Source of the DNA: Verrucomicrobiales bacterium
GTDB taxonomy: Bacteria > Verrucomicrobiota > Verrucomicrobiia > Verrucomicrobiales > DEV007
Direction of reading: 5' to 3'
Length of the DNA stretch: 64,000 nt
Assembly: GCA_030730365.1 (NCBI GenBank)
Contig: JANQVJ010000043.1
Coordinates: forward strand, 3,543-67,542
Made by a program: the position numbers and the translations under genes. This document shows, piece after piece, positions 17,625 to 26,147 of this stretch. Each line of letters opens with the position of its first letter. The first letter of the stretch is position 1. The notes under the pieces are model-generated. The model was not told the origin of the DNA. It worked only from the letters and a program-made list of their open reading frames with translations, and searched no databases.

Positions 17625-20408
17625 ATGGCCAAAACAAAACCCGCGAAAAAAACTGCCGCTAAATCCGGCAACAAGAAGGCACCTGCAGGTGCGGAAAAAC
17701 TCGTCTATTTCTTCGGCGGCAAAGAAGCCGACGGAGATGGCAGGATGAAACCGCTCCTCGGCGGTAAAGGAGCCAACCTCGCCGAGATGTCCCTCATCGG
17801 TCTCCCCGTGCCCGCCGGCATGACGATAACGACCGAGGTCTGCAACCACTACTACGCGAACGGTCTCAAGTGGCCCTCCAATCTCCAGAAGCAAATCGAA
17901 GAGAACATTGCCAAGATCGAAGCGGTCATGGGCAAAAAATTCGGCGACCTCGCGAACCCGCTTCTCCTCTCCGTCCGCTCCGGCGCCCGTGATTCCATGC
18001 CCGGCATGATGGACACGATCCTCAACCTCGGCATCAACGACGCCGTCGCCGAGTCACTTGCCAAAAAAACCGGCAACCCCACCTTCGCCTGGGACAGCTA
18101 CCGCCGCTTCCTCCAGATGTTCGGTGAAGTCGTTATGGGAGTCGAGCAGCACGACGACGAGCATCACGATCCCTTCGAAGTCATCCTCGACCGCGGCAAA
18201 GCCAAGCGCGGCGTGAAGAATGACTCTGACATGAACCTCGAAGAACTCAAGTGCGTCGTCGCCGAGTTCAAGGCCCTCATCAAAGAGCGCACCGGCAAAG
18301 ACTTCCCTGAAGATCCGATGGAGCAGCTCGTCGGTTCGGTGAACGCCGTGTTCAACTCCTGGCAGAATGACCGCGCGAAGGTCTACCGTCAGAAGTATGG
18401 CATCCCCGCCGAGTGGGGCACTGCCGTCAACGTGCAGGCCATGGTCTTCGGTAACACCGGCAAGAAGTCGGGCACCGGCGTTGCCTTCACCCGCGACCCC
18501 GCCACCGGCGAAAACGTCTTCTACGGCGAATACCTCATCGACGCTCAGGGCGAAGATGTCGTGGCCGGGGTCCGTACCCCCAAGCAGGTCCGTGACATGG
18601 CGAAAGACCTCCCGAACTCCCACAAAGAGCTCCTCAAGGTCCGCGCCATCCTCGAGAAGCATTTCCGCGACGTGCAGGACATCGAATTCACGATCGAGGA
18701 CGGCAAGCTCTGGATGCTGCAAACCCGCACGGGCAAGCGCACCGGCTTCGCCGCCGTGAATATCGCCATCGACATGGTGAGAGAGAAGCTCATCACCAAG
18801 GAAGAGGCAATTCTCCGCATCCCCGCCGATGACCTCAGCCACCTCCTCGCTCCCATCTTTGATGCGGCCGACGAGAAGAAGGCAAAGAAAATGGGCTCGG
18901 GCCTACCCGCCGGTCCCGGCGCCGCCTCGGGCAGGATCTATTTCTCCGCCGAAGACGCCGTTTCGGCACAGGCTCGTGGTGAAAAGGTCATGCTCGTGCG
19001 CATGGCCACCTCCCCCGAAGATCTTCGCGGCATGATCGCCGCCGAGGGTATCCTCACGACCGAAGGCGGTGCCTCGTCACACGCGGCGCTCGTCGCCCGC
19101 CAGATGGGCAAGATCTGCGTCTGTGGTGCTCACAGCATGACGATCGACTACGGCCGGAAAACGCTTTCGGGGAACGGCGTCACTCTCAAGCAGGGTGACT
19201 TCCTCTCCCTCAACGGCTTCGTCGGCAATGTCTACGCCGGTGAGATCAAGGCCTCCCCTTCGCAGGTCATTCAGGGCCTTATCGAGGGCAAGGCTGCAGC
19301 GAAGAAGTCCGACACTTATAAGAAATTCGTGGAGCTCATGGAGTGGACCGATGCGTACCGTAAACTCGGTGTCCGCACCAACTCCGACACCCCCGGTCAG
19401 GTCAAACAGGCAATCCTCTTTGGTGGAGAAGGCATCGGGCTCACTCGCTCCGAGCACATGTTTTTCGAAGGCAACCGCATCGACGCTGTCCGCGAAATGA
19501 TCCTTGCCGACGACGACGACGGCCGTGCCAAGGCACTGGTTAAGATCAAAGCCTTCCAGAAGAAAGACTTCATCGGGATCTTCAAAGCGCTCGACGGTCG
19601 TCCTGCCACGATCCGCCTCCTCGATCCCCCGCTTCACGAGTTCATCGGCACGATGGACGCCAGTCAGATCAAAGATCTCTCGGCGAAGATCGGCATGTCG
19701 GCTCCCGACATCAAGAAGCGTATCCATTCGCTTCACGAAGAAAATCCCATGCTCGGTCACCGCGGTTGCCGTCTCGGCATCAGCTACCCCGCCGTCACCG
19801 CAGCGCAGGCGGAAGCGATCCTCGAGGCCGCGGCCGAGGTTCAGGCCAAGGGCATCAAGGTGCTCCCCGAGATCATGGTTCCTCTCGTCGCTTACGCCCG
19901 TGAGCTCGAACTGCAGAAGCAGGTCATCGATGCCGCAGCTGAAGGCGTGCGTCGGAAATACGGCCTCAAGAAGTCCGAATTGAAGTATACGGTCGGCACC
20001 ATGATCGAAATCCCCCGCGCCGCGATCACCGCTGACAAAGTGGCAGAGCACGCCGAGTTCTTCTCGTTCGGAACGAACGACCTCACCCAGACCGGTCTCG
20101 GCCTCAGCCGTGATGACTCATCCTCTTTCCTCCCGACCTATCAGGACGCGGAGATCATGAACACGAACCCCTTCGCCAGCCTCGATCAGGATGGTGTCGG
20201 TGAATTGGTGAAAATGGGAGTCGCGCGCGGTCGTGCCACCAAGCCGAAGCTCAAAATCGGTATCTGCGGCGAACACGGTGGTGACCCGGAGTCAGTTAAG
20301 TTCTTCCACCGGACCGGACTCGACTACGTCTCCTGCTCACCCTTCCGTATCCCGATCGCCCGCCTCGCCGCCGCGCAGGCTGCCCTCGAGGACAGGAAGA
20401 GAAAGTAA
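17625..20408 (+). CDS. ppdK: Pyruvate, phosphate dikinase
   Basis: 927 residues from MAKTKPAKKTAAKSG, after which the conserved protein begins (VYFFGGKEADG). The frame is open upstream but not protein-like, so the ATG at 17625 is chosen. The nucleotide-binding domain has LLLSVRSGARDSMPGMMDT; the swivelling domain has the phospho-His in GGASSHAALVARQMG; the C-terminal TIM barrel has the PEP-binding FGTNDLTQ and GICGEHGGDP. It interconverts pyruvate, ATP and phosphate with PEP, AMP and PPi. A Lys/Ala-rich N-terminal tail of about 22 residues is unusual. It ends at a strong terminator. Confidence 0.97.
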   Translation: MAKTKPAKKTAAKSGNKKAPAGAEKLVYFFGGKEADGDGRMKPLLGGKGANLAEMSLIGLPVPAGMTITTEVCNHYYANGLKWPSNLQKQIEENIAKIEAVMGKKFGDLANPLLLSVRSGARDSMPGMMDTILNLGINDAVAESLAKKTGNPTFAWDSYRRFLQMFGEVVMGVEQHDDEHHDPFEVILDRGKAKRGVKNDSDMNLEELKCVVAEFKALIKERTGKDFPEDPMEQLVGSVNAVFNSWQNDRAKVYRQKYGIPAEWGTAVNVQAMVFGNTGKKSGTGVAFTRDPATGENVFYGEYLIDAQGEDVVAGVRTPKQVRDMAKDLPNSHKELLKVRAILEKHFRDVQDIEFTIEDGKLWMLQTRTGKRTGFAAVNIAIDMVREKLITKEEAILRIPADDLSHLLAPIFDAADEKKAKKMGSGLPAGPGAASGRIYFSAEDAVSAQARGEKVMLVRMATSPEDLRGMIAAEGILTTEGGASSHAALVARQMGKICVCGAHSMTIDYGRKTLSGNGVTLKQGDFLSLNGFVGNVYAGEIKASPSQVIQGLIEGKAAAKKSDTYKKFVELMEWTDAYRKLGVRTNSDTPGQVKQAILFGGEGIGLTRSEHMFFEGNRIDAVREMILADDDDGRAKALVKIKAFQKKDFIGIFKALDGRPATIRLLDPPLHEFIGTMDASQIKDLSAKIGMSAPDIKKRIHSLHEENPMLGHRGCRLGISYPAVTAAQAEAILEAAAEVQAKGIKVLPEIMVPLVAYARELELQKQVIDAAAEGVRRKYGLKKSELKYTVGTMIEIPRAAITADKVAEHAEFFSFGTNDLTQTGLGLSRDDSSSFLPTYQDAEIMNTNPFASLDQDGVGELVKMGVARGRATKPKLKIGICGEHGGDPESVKFFHRTGLDYVSCSPFRIPIARLAAAQAALEDRKRK

Positions 20409-20446
20409 TCGACGCGCATCAGCGTCCGCGTGACGTTTGATTTCCG

Positions 20447-20478
20447 AAAAGGCGGTCTCGCAAGAGACCGCCTTTTTT
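20447..20478 (+). terminator. Rho-independent terminator of ppdK
   Basis: GGCGGTCTC and GAGACCGCC form a perfect stem with a short loop, preceded by AAAA and followed by six T, about 40 bases past the ppdK stop. The flanking A and T runs would allow function on both strands. Confidence 0.92.
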
Positions 20479-20660
20479 CGTCTTTCCCTAGTCGACGATC
20501 ACTGGAAACCGATGCCCCGACCGGGCTTGCCGCGCGACAGGAATCGCAGCGAAGCGGAGATAGCCAGCCATAGGCGGCCCAAAGGGCAAGCGCAGCGCGG
20601 CAATGTTACCCCTCCTTGAATCCCACCCGCCATACCGACCTGTCCCCACTCGCTCTGCAA

Positions 20661-20690
20661 CCCCAAGGAGGTGCGACATTCCTGTCGCAC
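20661..20690. repeat. CAAGGAGG-type palindromic repeat in the ppdK-DUF1826 spacer
   Basis: CCCCAAGGAG is followed by GTGCGACATTCCTGTCGCAC, a perfect palindrome around TTCC. This is the GTGGACA-TTCC-TGTCCAC family with changed arms that still pair. A degenerate relative (GCGACAGGAATCGC) lies near 20531 and a lone CCTCCTTGA near 20608, so the roughly 280-base spacer is mostly repeat remnants. No gene is visible in it. Confidence 0.65.
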
Positions 20691-20761
20691 GGCTACCCCC
20701 GCCACCCTTCCCGGAATCGGTTGACTTCACCTGCGCCTCTCCCGACACTGCACCTCTTTCC

Positions 20762-21472
20762 ATGGCCGCGCTTTCCCTTCCCACTGACTACCCGCGCATC
20801 CGGCAGGTGGGCAGCTTTGACGAGTTGATTTCAACTCCGTTCGGCGACGGAGTTAACGCACTCTGCTGGCCTCGCACGCTCACAGGGGACTTCAGCGAAG
20901 TCGTCAGGCATCTCGCGCTCGACGACGATCTCACCACGCTCGACGAAGAAATACTCCTCGCCCTTCCTCTCAGCGAAGCGGGACAAATCGCGGTCGCAAT
21001 TCTCCTCCGTGACCTGCGAAGCCTCCGTGACCTCGAACTCGATCCCGTCCTGAACGCGATCACCGCCTACCCGCGCGACGAGGAGCCCGGGGCCATCCCC
21101 GTCGATGTCTATTCCTTCCATGCCGACAGTGCTCCGGTCGTGGCCGAGACGTGGCTATGCACCTATCACGGAGCCCCCAGTGAAGGGCTCCGCAATGACG
21201 AGGGCATCCGACGCCTTGCCCTCCCGGGGATGCGGGAGATTCTGCTCGCCGAGTACGGCGGCACGGACGACGAGGGCTTCACCGACTATCTCAGCGAGCA
21301 CTGCTACGACCTTCACTACGCGCCCCTCCCCGCCGCGCAGCCTTTCAGCTTCGGCGTCGGGCATCTCTGGCGCATCGCGGTTGACTACCCTGGCAGCCCC
21401 GTACCGCCCTGCCTTCATCGTGCGCCTGAAAGCCTCCCCGGGGACCTGGTAAGACTGCTCCTCATTTCCTAA
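20762..21472 (+). CDS. DUF1826 family protein
   Basis: 236 residues from MAALSLPTDYPRIRQVG; the open frame upstream crosses repeat sequence and is discarded. The C-terminal half matches DUF1826: VDVYSFHADSAPVVAETWLCTYHG, then EYGGTDDEGFTDYLSEHCYDLHY and FGVGHLWRIAVDYPGSPVPPC. Invariant-looking His, Cys and Asp suggest a metal site. In proteobacteria such genes often sit near zinc-starvation loci, but no Zur or zinc gene is visible here. It is followed after 12 bases by the pseudouridine synthase gene, so an operon is likely. Confidence 0.8.
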   Translation: MAALSLPTDYPRIRQVGSFDELISTPFGDGVNALCWPRTLTGDFSEVVRHLALDDDLTTLDEEILLALPLSEAGQIAVAILLRDLRSLRDLELDPVLNAITAYPRDEEPGAIPVDVYSFHADSAPVVAETWLCTYHGAPSEGLRNDEGIRRLALPGMREILLAEYGGTDDEGFTDYLSEHCYDLHYAPLPAAQPFSFGVGHLWRIAVDYPGSPVPPCLHRAPESLPGDLVRLLLIS

Positions 21473-21484
21473 AAAACTCCGCCA

Positions 21485-22207
21485 GTGAAGCTCGAAGACT
21501 TCATTTCCAAACGTCTCCAGATCGGACGCCGCTCCGCCCGCGCTCTCATCCTCGACGGCAAAGTCACGCATCGCGGCGCTCCAACTGAAGACCATCGTTG
21601 CGAGGTGACCCGCTTCGATGAAGTCACCGTCGGCGGAAAAATCCTCCAGAGCTCCCTGCCCCGACTCTACCTGATGCTCCACAAGCCCGTCGGCATCCTC
21701 AGCGCGACGAGCGATCGCGAGCACCGCACCGTCCTCGATCTCATCGATCACCCTGACAAAGCCACCCTTCACCTTGCCGGCCGTCTCGACCGCGGCTCCA
21801 CCGGACTCGTCCTGCTGAGCAATGACGGCCAATGGACTGGGTCACTCACCTCGCCCGGTCGCAAGGTCGAAAAAAGCTACCTCGTCGAGACCGACCGTCC
21901 CATTCCGGCCGAGGCCATGGCCCGTTTTGCCGAAGGTTTCCCTTTCCCGACCGAGGGCATCACGACGCTCCCCGCCCTACTCGAGATTCTCGAGCCGCAG
22001 CGCGCCCGTGTCACCCTGCAAGAAGGCCGCTATCACCAGATCAAGCGCATGTTCCACCGTCTCGACGGCATCAGGCTGCGCTCGCTCCATCGTGATCGCA
22101 TCGGCCCGCTCAGCCTTCCCGAGGGCCTCAAGCCCGGGCAATGGAGACCGCTCACCGGCGCGGAACTCGACGCTTTCGCCGAACCTCCCTCGTCCGGAAT
22201 CGATTGA
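21485..22207 (+). CDS. RsuA/RluB-family rRNA pseudouridine synthase
   Basis: 240 residues. An N-terminal S4-like RNA-binding domain (LEDFISKRLQIGRRSARALILDG) precedes the catalytic domain with the Asp in GRLDRGSTGLVLLSNDG. KPVGILSATSD and EGRYHQIKRMF complete the family signature. Closest in character to RsuA, which modifies U516 of 16S rRNA; RluB/E/F cannot be excluded. It starts at GTG, twelve bases after the DUF1826 gene. An ATG alternative is not seen nearby. Confidence 0.88.
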   Translation: MKLEDFISKRLQIGRRSARALILDGKVTHRGAPTEDHRCEVTRFDEVTVGGKILQSSLPRLYLMLHKPVGILSATSDREHRTVLDLIDHPDKATLHLAGRLDRGSTGLVLLSNDGQWTGSLTSPGRKVEKSYLVETDRPIPAEAMARFAEGFPFPTEGITTLPALLEILEPQRARVTLQEGRYHQIKRMFHRLDGIRLRSLHRDRIGPLSLPEGLKPGQWRPLTGAELDAFAEPPSSGID

Positions 22208-22250
22208 CGAGCCAATCTTCTACCTTAACCGTATCCCTACCCAACCAACC

Positions 22251-22622
22251 ATGAAAAACCTCACCTTCCTCTGCTCCGCCCTCCTTATTATCACCGGTCT
22301 CGTCGGCTATTTCGCCTGGGAGGCGATCGGCGCGACGAAACAATCTTTCACCTCGCTGATCCCGACTTTTGTGGGAGCGCTCATGCTCATCGGCGGGCTC
22401 ATCGCCTTGAAAAAGAACATGCTCGGCATGCACATCGCCGTGACCTTTTCCCTCCTCGGCACCCTCGCCGGCCTCGGTCGCCTCGTCCCCGGCTTCATCA
22501 AGGGCACGGTCGACTTCGCCGAGGCCGCGCCCAAGCTCATCCTCGTGATGACCGTGATCTGCCTCTTCTACACCGTCACGGCGGTGCGCTCCTTCATCGC
22601 CGCCCGTCGCGCCCGCGGCTGA
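22251..22622 (+). CDS. Small four-helix membrane protein
   Basis: 123 residues with four predicted membrane segments: LTFLCSALLIITGLVGYFAW, the stretch around PTFVGALMLIGGLIAL, HIAVTFSLLGTLAGLGRLV, and LILVMTVICLFYTVTAV. The C-terminus is basic (IAARRARG), suggesting it faces the cytoplasm. I do not recognise a function. It lies 43 bases after the pseudouridine synthase gene and ends just before a strong terminator, so it probably closes that transcription unit. Confidence 0.75.
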   Translation: MKNLTFLCSALLIITGLVGYFAWEAIGATKQSFTSLIPTFVGALMLIGGLIALKKNMLGMHIAVTFSLLGTLAGLGRLVPGFIKGTVDFAEAAPKLILVMTVICLFYTVTAVRSFIAARRARG

Positions 22623-22649
22623 GGTTTTCCTCCCCGACTCTTTCCCCAG

Positions 22650-22695
22650 CGGCTCGCTGGAAGCGGGTGGTATCCCGCTTCCACGAGCCGTTTTT
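22650..22695 (+). terminator. Rho-independent terminator
   Basis: A long stem pairs CGGCTCG and GGAAGCGGG with CCCGCTTCC and CGAGCCG (one unpaired base on the left arm) and runs straight into TTTTTCTTTT. It separates the upstream small membrane protein gene from the iron-uptake region. Confidence 0.92.
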
Positions 22696-22727
22696 CTTTT
22701 CCCCGCAAAAAAGCTCTACTTTCTTCT

Positions 22728-22748
22728 TGATATTGAGAGCAAGTATCA
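22728..22748. promoter_or_regulatory. Fur-box-like palindrome before the TonB receptor
   Basis: GATATTGAGAGCAAGTATC (22729-22747) matches 13 of 19 positions of the Fur consensus GATAATGATAATCATTATC. It lies about 37 bases before the receptor ATG, in an AT-richer spot. Fur control by iron is inferred from the site and the gene product. Confidence 0.55.
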
Positions 22749-22784
22749 TTAACGGTAGGGGCGGTTCAAGCAATCCTTCACCCT

Positions 22785-25205
22785 ATGACCATTAACACCC
22801 ACCGCCTCGCACGAATCTCTCTGGCGGGGATCTTCGCTTTCACCCTGAGCCTTTCCGAGGCTCAGGAAACTAGTTTCGCCCCCGTCATCGACGACGCCAC
22901 GAGCGAACTCGATGCGACCATCGTGGAATCCGCCCCGGCTCCCGCCCCCGCCGCTGCCCCGAGAGTGCGACAGGCCACCGTGTCGCGCCCCGTCGAGATC
23001 GAAGTCTACGACACGATCGAGCCCGAGATCATCACCGGCGGTGTTGAGGAAACCTACGCCCTCCCCGGTTCCGGCTATTTCATCACGAGCCAGGACATCC
23101 GTGACAATAACTACACCAACGTGAACCGCGTCTTCGCGAAAGTCCCCGGCGTCTATGTCCGTGAAGAAGACGGAGCCGGCCTTTTCCCGAACATCTCCAT
23201 CCGCGGCGTCGACGGCACGCGGAATGAAAAGATCACCGTGATGGAAGACGGCATCCTCCAGGCCCCCTCGCCCTACTCCGCTCCTTCGGCTTATTATTCA
23301 CCGAACATCGCCCGCATGGCCGGTGTCGAGATTCTTAAAGGCTCGAGCCAGATTGGTTACGGCCCCAACACCACCGGCGGCGTCATCAACTACCTCTCCA
23401 CTCCCATCCCGGAGCATGAGCAGTTCTACATGCGCTCAACCTACGGCAGCAATGCCACGGCGATGGTTCACTCGCATTTCGGCGACACGCTCGAGACCGA
23501 AGCCGGTAAGTTCGGTTACCTCGGCGAGATCTACTACAAGCGCTCCGACGGCTTCCGCACGATCGAGCCCGGCTTCGGCATTCCCCGTTCCGACGAGACC
23601 GGTTTTAAAATGATCGAACCCATGATCAAACTCTCGTGGGAGCCCAACTCGGCAATCGACCAGAAGTTTGAATTCAAATACGGCTTCTCCGACATCGACG
23701 CCGACGAGAGCTACCTCGGCCTGACCGATTCCGATTTCAAAGCCGATCCCTACCGCCGCTACGCCGGTTCCTTCCTCGACAACATCACGACCGAGCAGCA
23801 CCGCACCTATCTGAAACACAGCATGGCACTGACCGACGATCTCGATATCCGCATCGCCGGCTACTACAATCAGTTCGAGCGCGACTGGTTCAAGATTCGC
23901 AACGTCAATGGCGCGGCTCTCCATACGACCCTCGGGCCGACCGGAAATCCCGCCGACCTCCTCACCCTTCGCGGATTCGCTCCCGGCAATCTTGGCTACC
24001 GGCACAACGCTCGTTCCTACGAATCCTACGGAGCGCAATTCTCGGGCGACTACCGCATCGAGACCGGCCCGCTCCAGCACAACTTCAATTTCGGCATCCG
24101 CCAGCACGAGGACAACATCCGTGTCTTTCAGGAAAATACCGACGTGGTCATCAATGGCCCAGGCATCGCCCCGACCATCATTGACCACGGTCCCGGCTCG
24201 GGCGGAAATAGCTTTCAGGAAGCCACTGCCACCGCTCTCTGGCTCAAGGACGACATCGCGATCGGACGCCTCACCGTCTCTCCCGGGGTCCGCCACGAGA
24301 TCGTCGATCTCCATTACACCGACTACGCCTCCGATGCGACCAACACCGTCACCGGAGTTGGCAATGGCGAGATGGACTGGTGGGTTGCCGGCATCGGCCT
24401 GACTTACGAACTCTCCGAGTCGAACTCGCTCTTCGGCGGTGTCCACGAGGGCATCGCCATCCCGAGCCCCAAAGATACCCTAAACGCCAACATCCAGCCC
24501 GAAGAGACTGTCAGCTACGAACTCGGCCTGCGCCATCGCAGCGGCAACTTCAATGCCGAGGTCGCCGGGTTCATCACCGACTTTGAGAACATCATCAGCA
24601 CCAGCGCCGGACTCGGTTTGACCGGTGTCCCCGTGACCAACGCCGGGACCGCCAACGTCCACGGTGTCGAGGCACTTGTCAGCTACGACCCCTTCCAGGG
24701 CGAAGCGGTGCGTTTGCCCCTCTTTCTCAGCACGACCTGGACCAGCGCGACGCTCGATCAGGCTCTCGTTGCCGGCGGTGGTGAAAACATCTACGGCGAC
24801 GGAGCTGGCGGGCCCGGTATCGCCGGAGCGGATATTCCCTATATTCCTGACTGGAAAGTAGCCGTCGGTGTCGGGCTCGAGACCGATGCCTGGGGCGTCG
24901 ACCTCGCCGCCACCTACGTCAGCGATGCCTTTGGGACAGCACTTAACTCGCCCGTCCCCGTCACCTCGTCCCGTCAGGGTGAGATCGACGGCGGCGTGAT
25001 CGTCGACCTTGGTGCTTACTACCAGCTCAATGATCAAACCAAACTCATCGGCGGTGTCCACAACCTCTTCGAGGAGGTCATGATCACCAGCCGGGTTCCC
25101 GAGGGCGCGCGAGTGAACGCCCCTCGCGAGTTTTATATCGGATTCGAGATCCTCTGGGAGCCCCGCGAGACCTCCATCGGCGGCAAGTCGGTGGTCTCGA
25201 AGTAA
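22785..25205 (+). CDS. TonB-dependent outer-membrane receptor, FecA-like
   Basis: 806 residues. A signal peptide ends near LSEA; an Ala/Pro-rich linker (about 50-65) is followed by the plug domain: YFITSQDIRDNNYTNVNRVFAKVPGVYV, ISIRGVDGTRNEKITVMEDGI, and GVEILKGSSQIGYGPNTTGGVINYL. The rest is a beta-barrel with repeated aromatic turns and ends in a C-terminal domain around YIGFEILWEPRE. The RGVDGTRN and MEDGI plug blocks resemble the ferric citrate receptor FecA, but without a signalling domain. Likely imports a ferric siderophore or citrate. The TonB energy operon follows directly. Confidence 0.93.
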   Translation: MTINTHRLARISLAGIFAFTLSLSEAQETSFAPVIDDATSELDATIVESAPAPAPAAAPRVRQATVSRPVEIEVYDTIEPEIITGGVEETYALPGSGYFITSQDIRDNNYTNVNRVFAKVPGVYVREEDGAGLFPNISIRGVDGTRNEKITVMEDGILQAPSPYSAPSAYYSPNIARMAGVEILKGSSQIGYGPNTTGGVINYLSTPIPEHEQFYMRSTYGSNATAMVHSHFGDTLETEAGKFGYLGEIYYKRSDGFRTIEPGFGIPRSDETGFKMIEPMIKLSWEPNSAIDQKFEFKYGFSDIDADESYLGLTDSDFKADPYRRYAGSFLDNITTEQHRTYLKHSMALTDDLDIRIAGYYNQFERDWFKIRNVNGAALHTTLGPTGNPADLLTLRGFAPGNLGYRHNARSYESYGAQFSGDYRIETGPLQHNFNFGIRQHEDNIRVFQENTDVVINGPGIAPTIIDHGPGSGGNSFQEATATALWLKDDIAIGRLTVSPGVRHEIVDLHYTDYASDATNTVTGVGNGEMDWWVAGIGLTYELSESNSLFGGVHEGIAIPSPKDTLNANIQPEETVSYELGLRHRSGNFNAEVAGFITDFENIISTSAGLGLTGVPVTNAGTANVHGVEALVSYDPFQGEAVRLPLFLSTTWTSATLDQALVAGGGENIYGDGAGGPGIAGADIPYIPDWKVAVGVGLETDAWGVDLAATYVSDAFGTALNSPVPVTSSRQGEIDGGVIVDLGAYYQLNDQTKLIGGVHNLFEEVMITSRVPEGARVNAPREFYIGFEILWEPRETSIGGKSVVSK

Positions 25206-25294
25206 GTTTTTCCCTGGTAATATCTCATCAAAAACAAAACTCATCTCTGCCGGGAGATCCCGTTTTCCGGCAGAGACGCTTGCTTTTTCCTGAC

Positions 25295-25320
25295 TTGACA
25301 TTAATTGAGAATGCTTCTCA
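25295..25320 (+). promoter_or_regulatory. Promoter with overlapping Fur-box-like palindrome
   Basis: A perfect -35 TTGACA at 25295-25300 is followed 17 bases later by TCATTA, a fair -10. Between them sits TGAGAATGCTTCTCA (25306-25320), with six-base arms, matching 11 of 14 defined positions of the TGATAAT-N-ATTATCA Fur core. A repressor bound here would cover the promoter. It should drive the DUF3450-to-TPR operon. Transcription would begin close to the chosen ATG. Confidence 0.6.
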
Positions 25321-25328
25321 TTAACAAG

Positions 25329-26147
25329 ATGCCCCCCGTTCGTTTTATCGTTCGCTGTTTAGCTTCCGCCATTCTCGCCTTGGCGGCGGCAGCGCCACTC
25401 GTGGCGCAGGATCCTGCTGCCCCGGGTCCATCGCTCCCCCCGGCGAGCGAAGTGCAGAGCAAGCTCGAGCAATGGGTCAAAACACGGCAGCTCATCAGTG
25501 AAGAACGCGCCGCCTGGGGGGTCGAAAAGGCCACCCTCGCCGGGCTTAACGAAGTGCGCCTGCGCGAGTCCGGGCAACTCGACGAGTTCATCACCGCCGC
25601 CCGATCACGGGTCGCCGAGATCGATGCCAAGCGCTCCCACTTCGCCGAAGACGAGACCTCGCTCAAGGCCTGGCGATCCGCTGTGGAGAAAGAAGTCACC
25701 TCGCTTGAGCAACAGATCCGCCCTCTCCTCCCACGCTTCCCCGCCCCGCTCCGCGGGAAAGTGGAGGAGGCACTCATCCGGCTCGACGCCCCCGATCCCG
25801 ATGAGCCGCTCCAGAACCGCACCCGCGACATCCTCCTCGTCCTGCAGGCCTACCTCGAATTCCAGAACACCCTCACGGTCGAGACCGACATCCGCGAGAT
25901 CGCCGGTTCCCGGCGCGAAGTCGAGATCCTCTACCTCGGCATGTCCCAGGCCTGGTATGTCGACATCGAGGGGAAACACAGTGGCTATGGAGTTCCCGCC
26001 GACAGCGGCTGGATCTGGACCGAGGACAACTCCATCGCGCCGCGGGTCCGCTCCGCGATCGAGATCCAGGCTCGTCGCGCCGCACCGACTTTTGTGGAAT
26101 TACCCCTCGCGAGCGGAAGCCCCGGCACTGCACCGGAGACCAAGTGA
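25329..26147 (+). CDS. DUF3450 periplasmic protein of a TonB2-type system
   Basis: 272 residues from MPPVRFIVRCLASAILALAAA, a signal peptide. Starts further upstream (TTG 25305, ATG 25311) fall inside the promoter palindrome and are less likely. The body is helical and coiled (SKLEQWVKTRQLISEERAAW), then the family-typical C-terminus VEILYLGMSQAWYVDIEGKHSGYG and DNSIAPRVRSAIEIQA. DUF3450 genes open TonB2-type operons in gammaproteobacteria. It overlaps the next gene at TGATG. Confidence 0.85.
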   Translation: MPPVRFIVRCLASAILALAAAAPLVAQDPAAPGPSLPPASEVQSKLEQWVKTRQLISEERAAWGVEKATLAGLNEVRLRESGQLDEFITAARSRVAEIDAKRSHFAEDETSLKAWRSAVEKEVTSLEQQIRPLLPRFPAPLRGKVEEALIRLDAPDPDEPLQNRTRDILLVLQAYLEFQNTLTVETDIREIAGSRREVEILYLGMSQAWYVDIEGKHSGYGVPADSGWIWTEDNSIAPRVRSAIEIQARRAAPTFVELPLASGSPGTAPETK

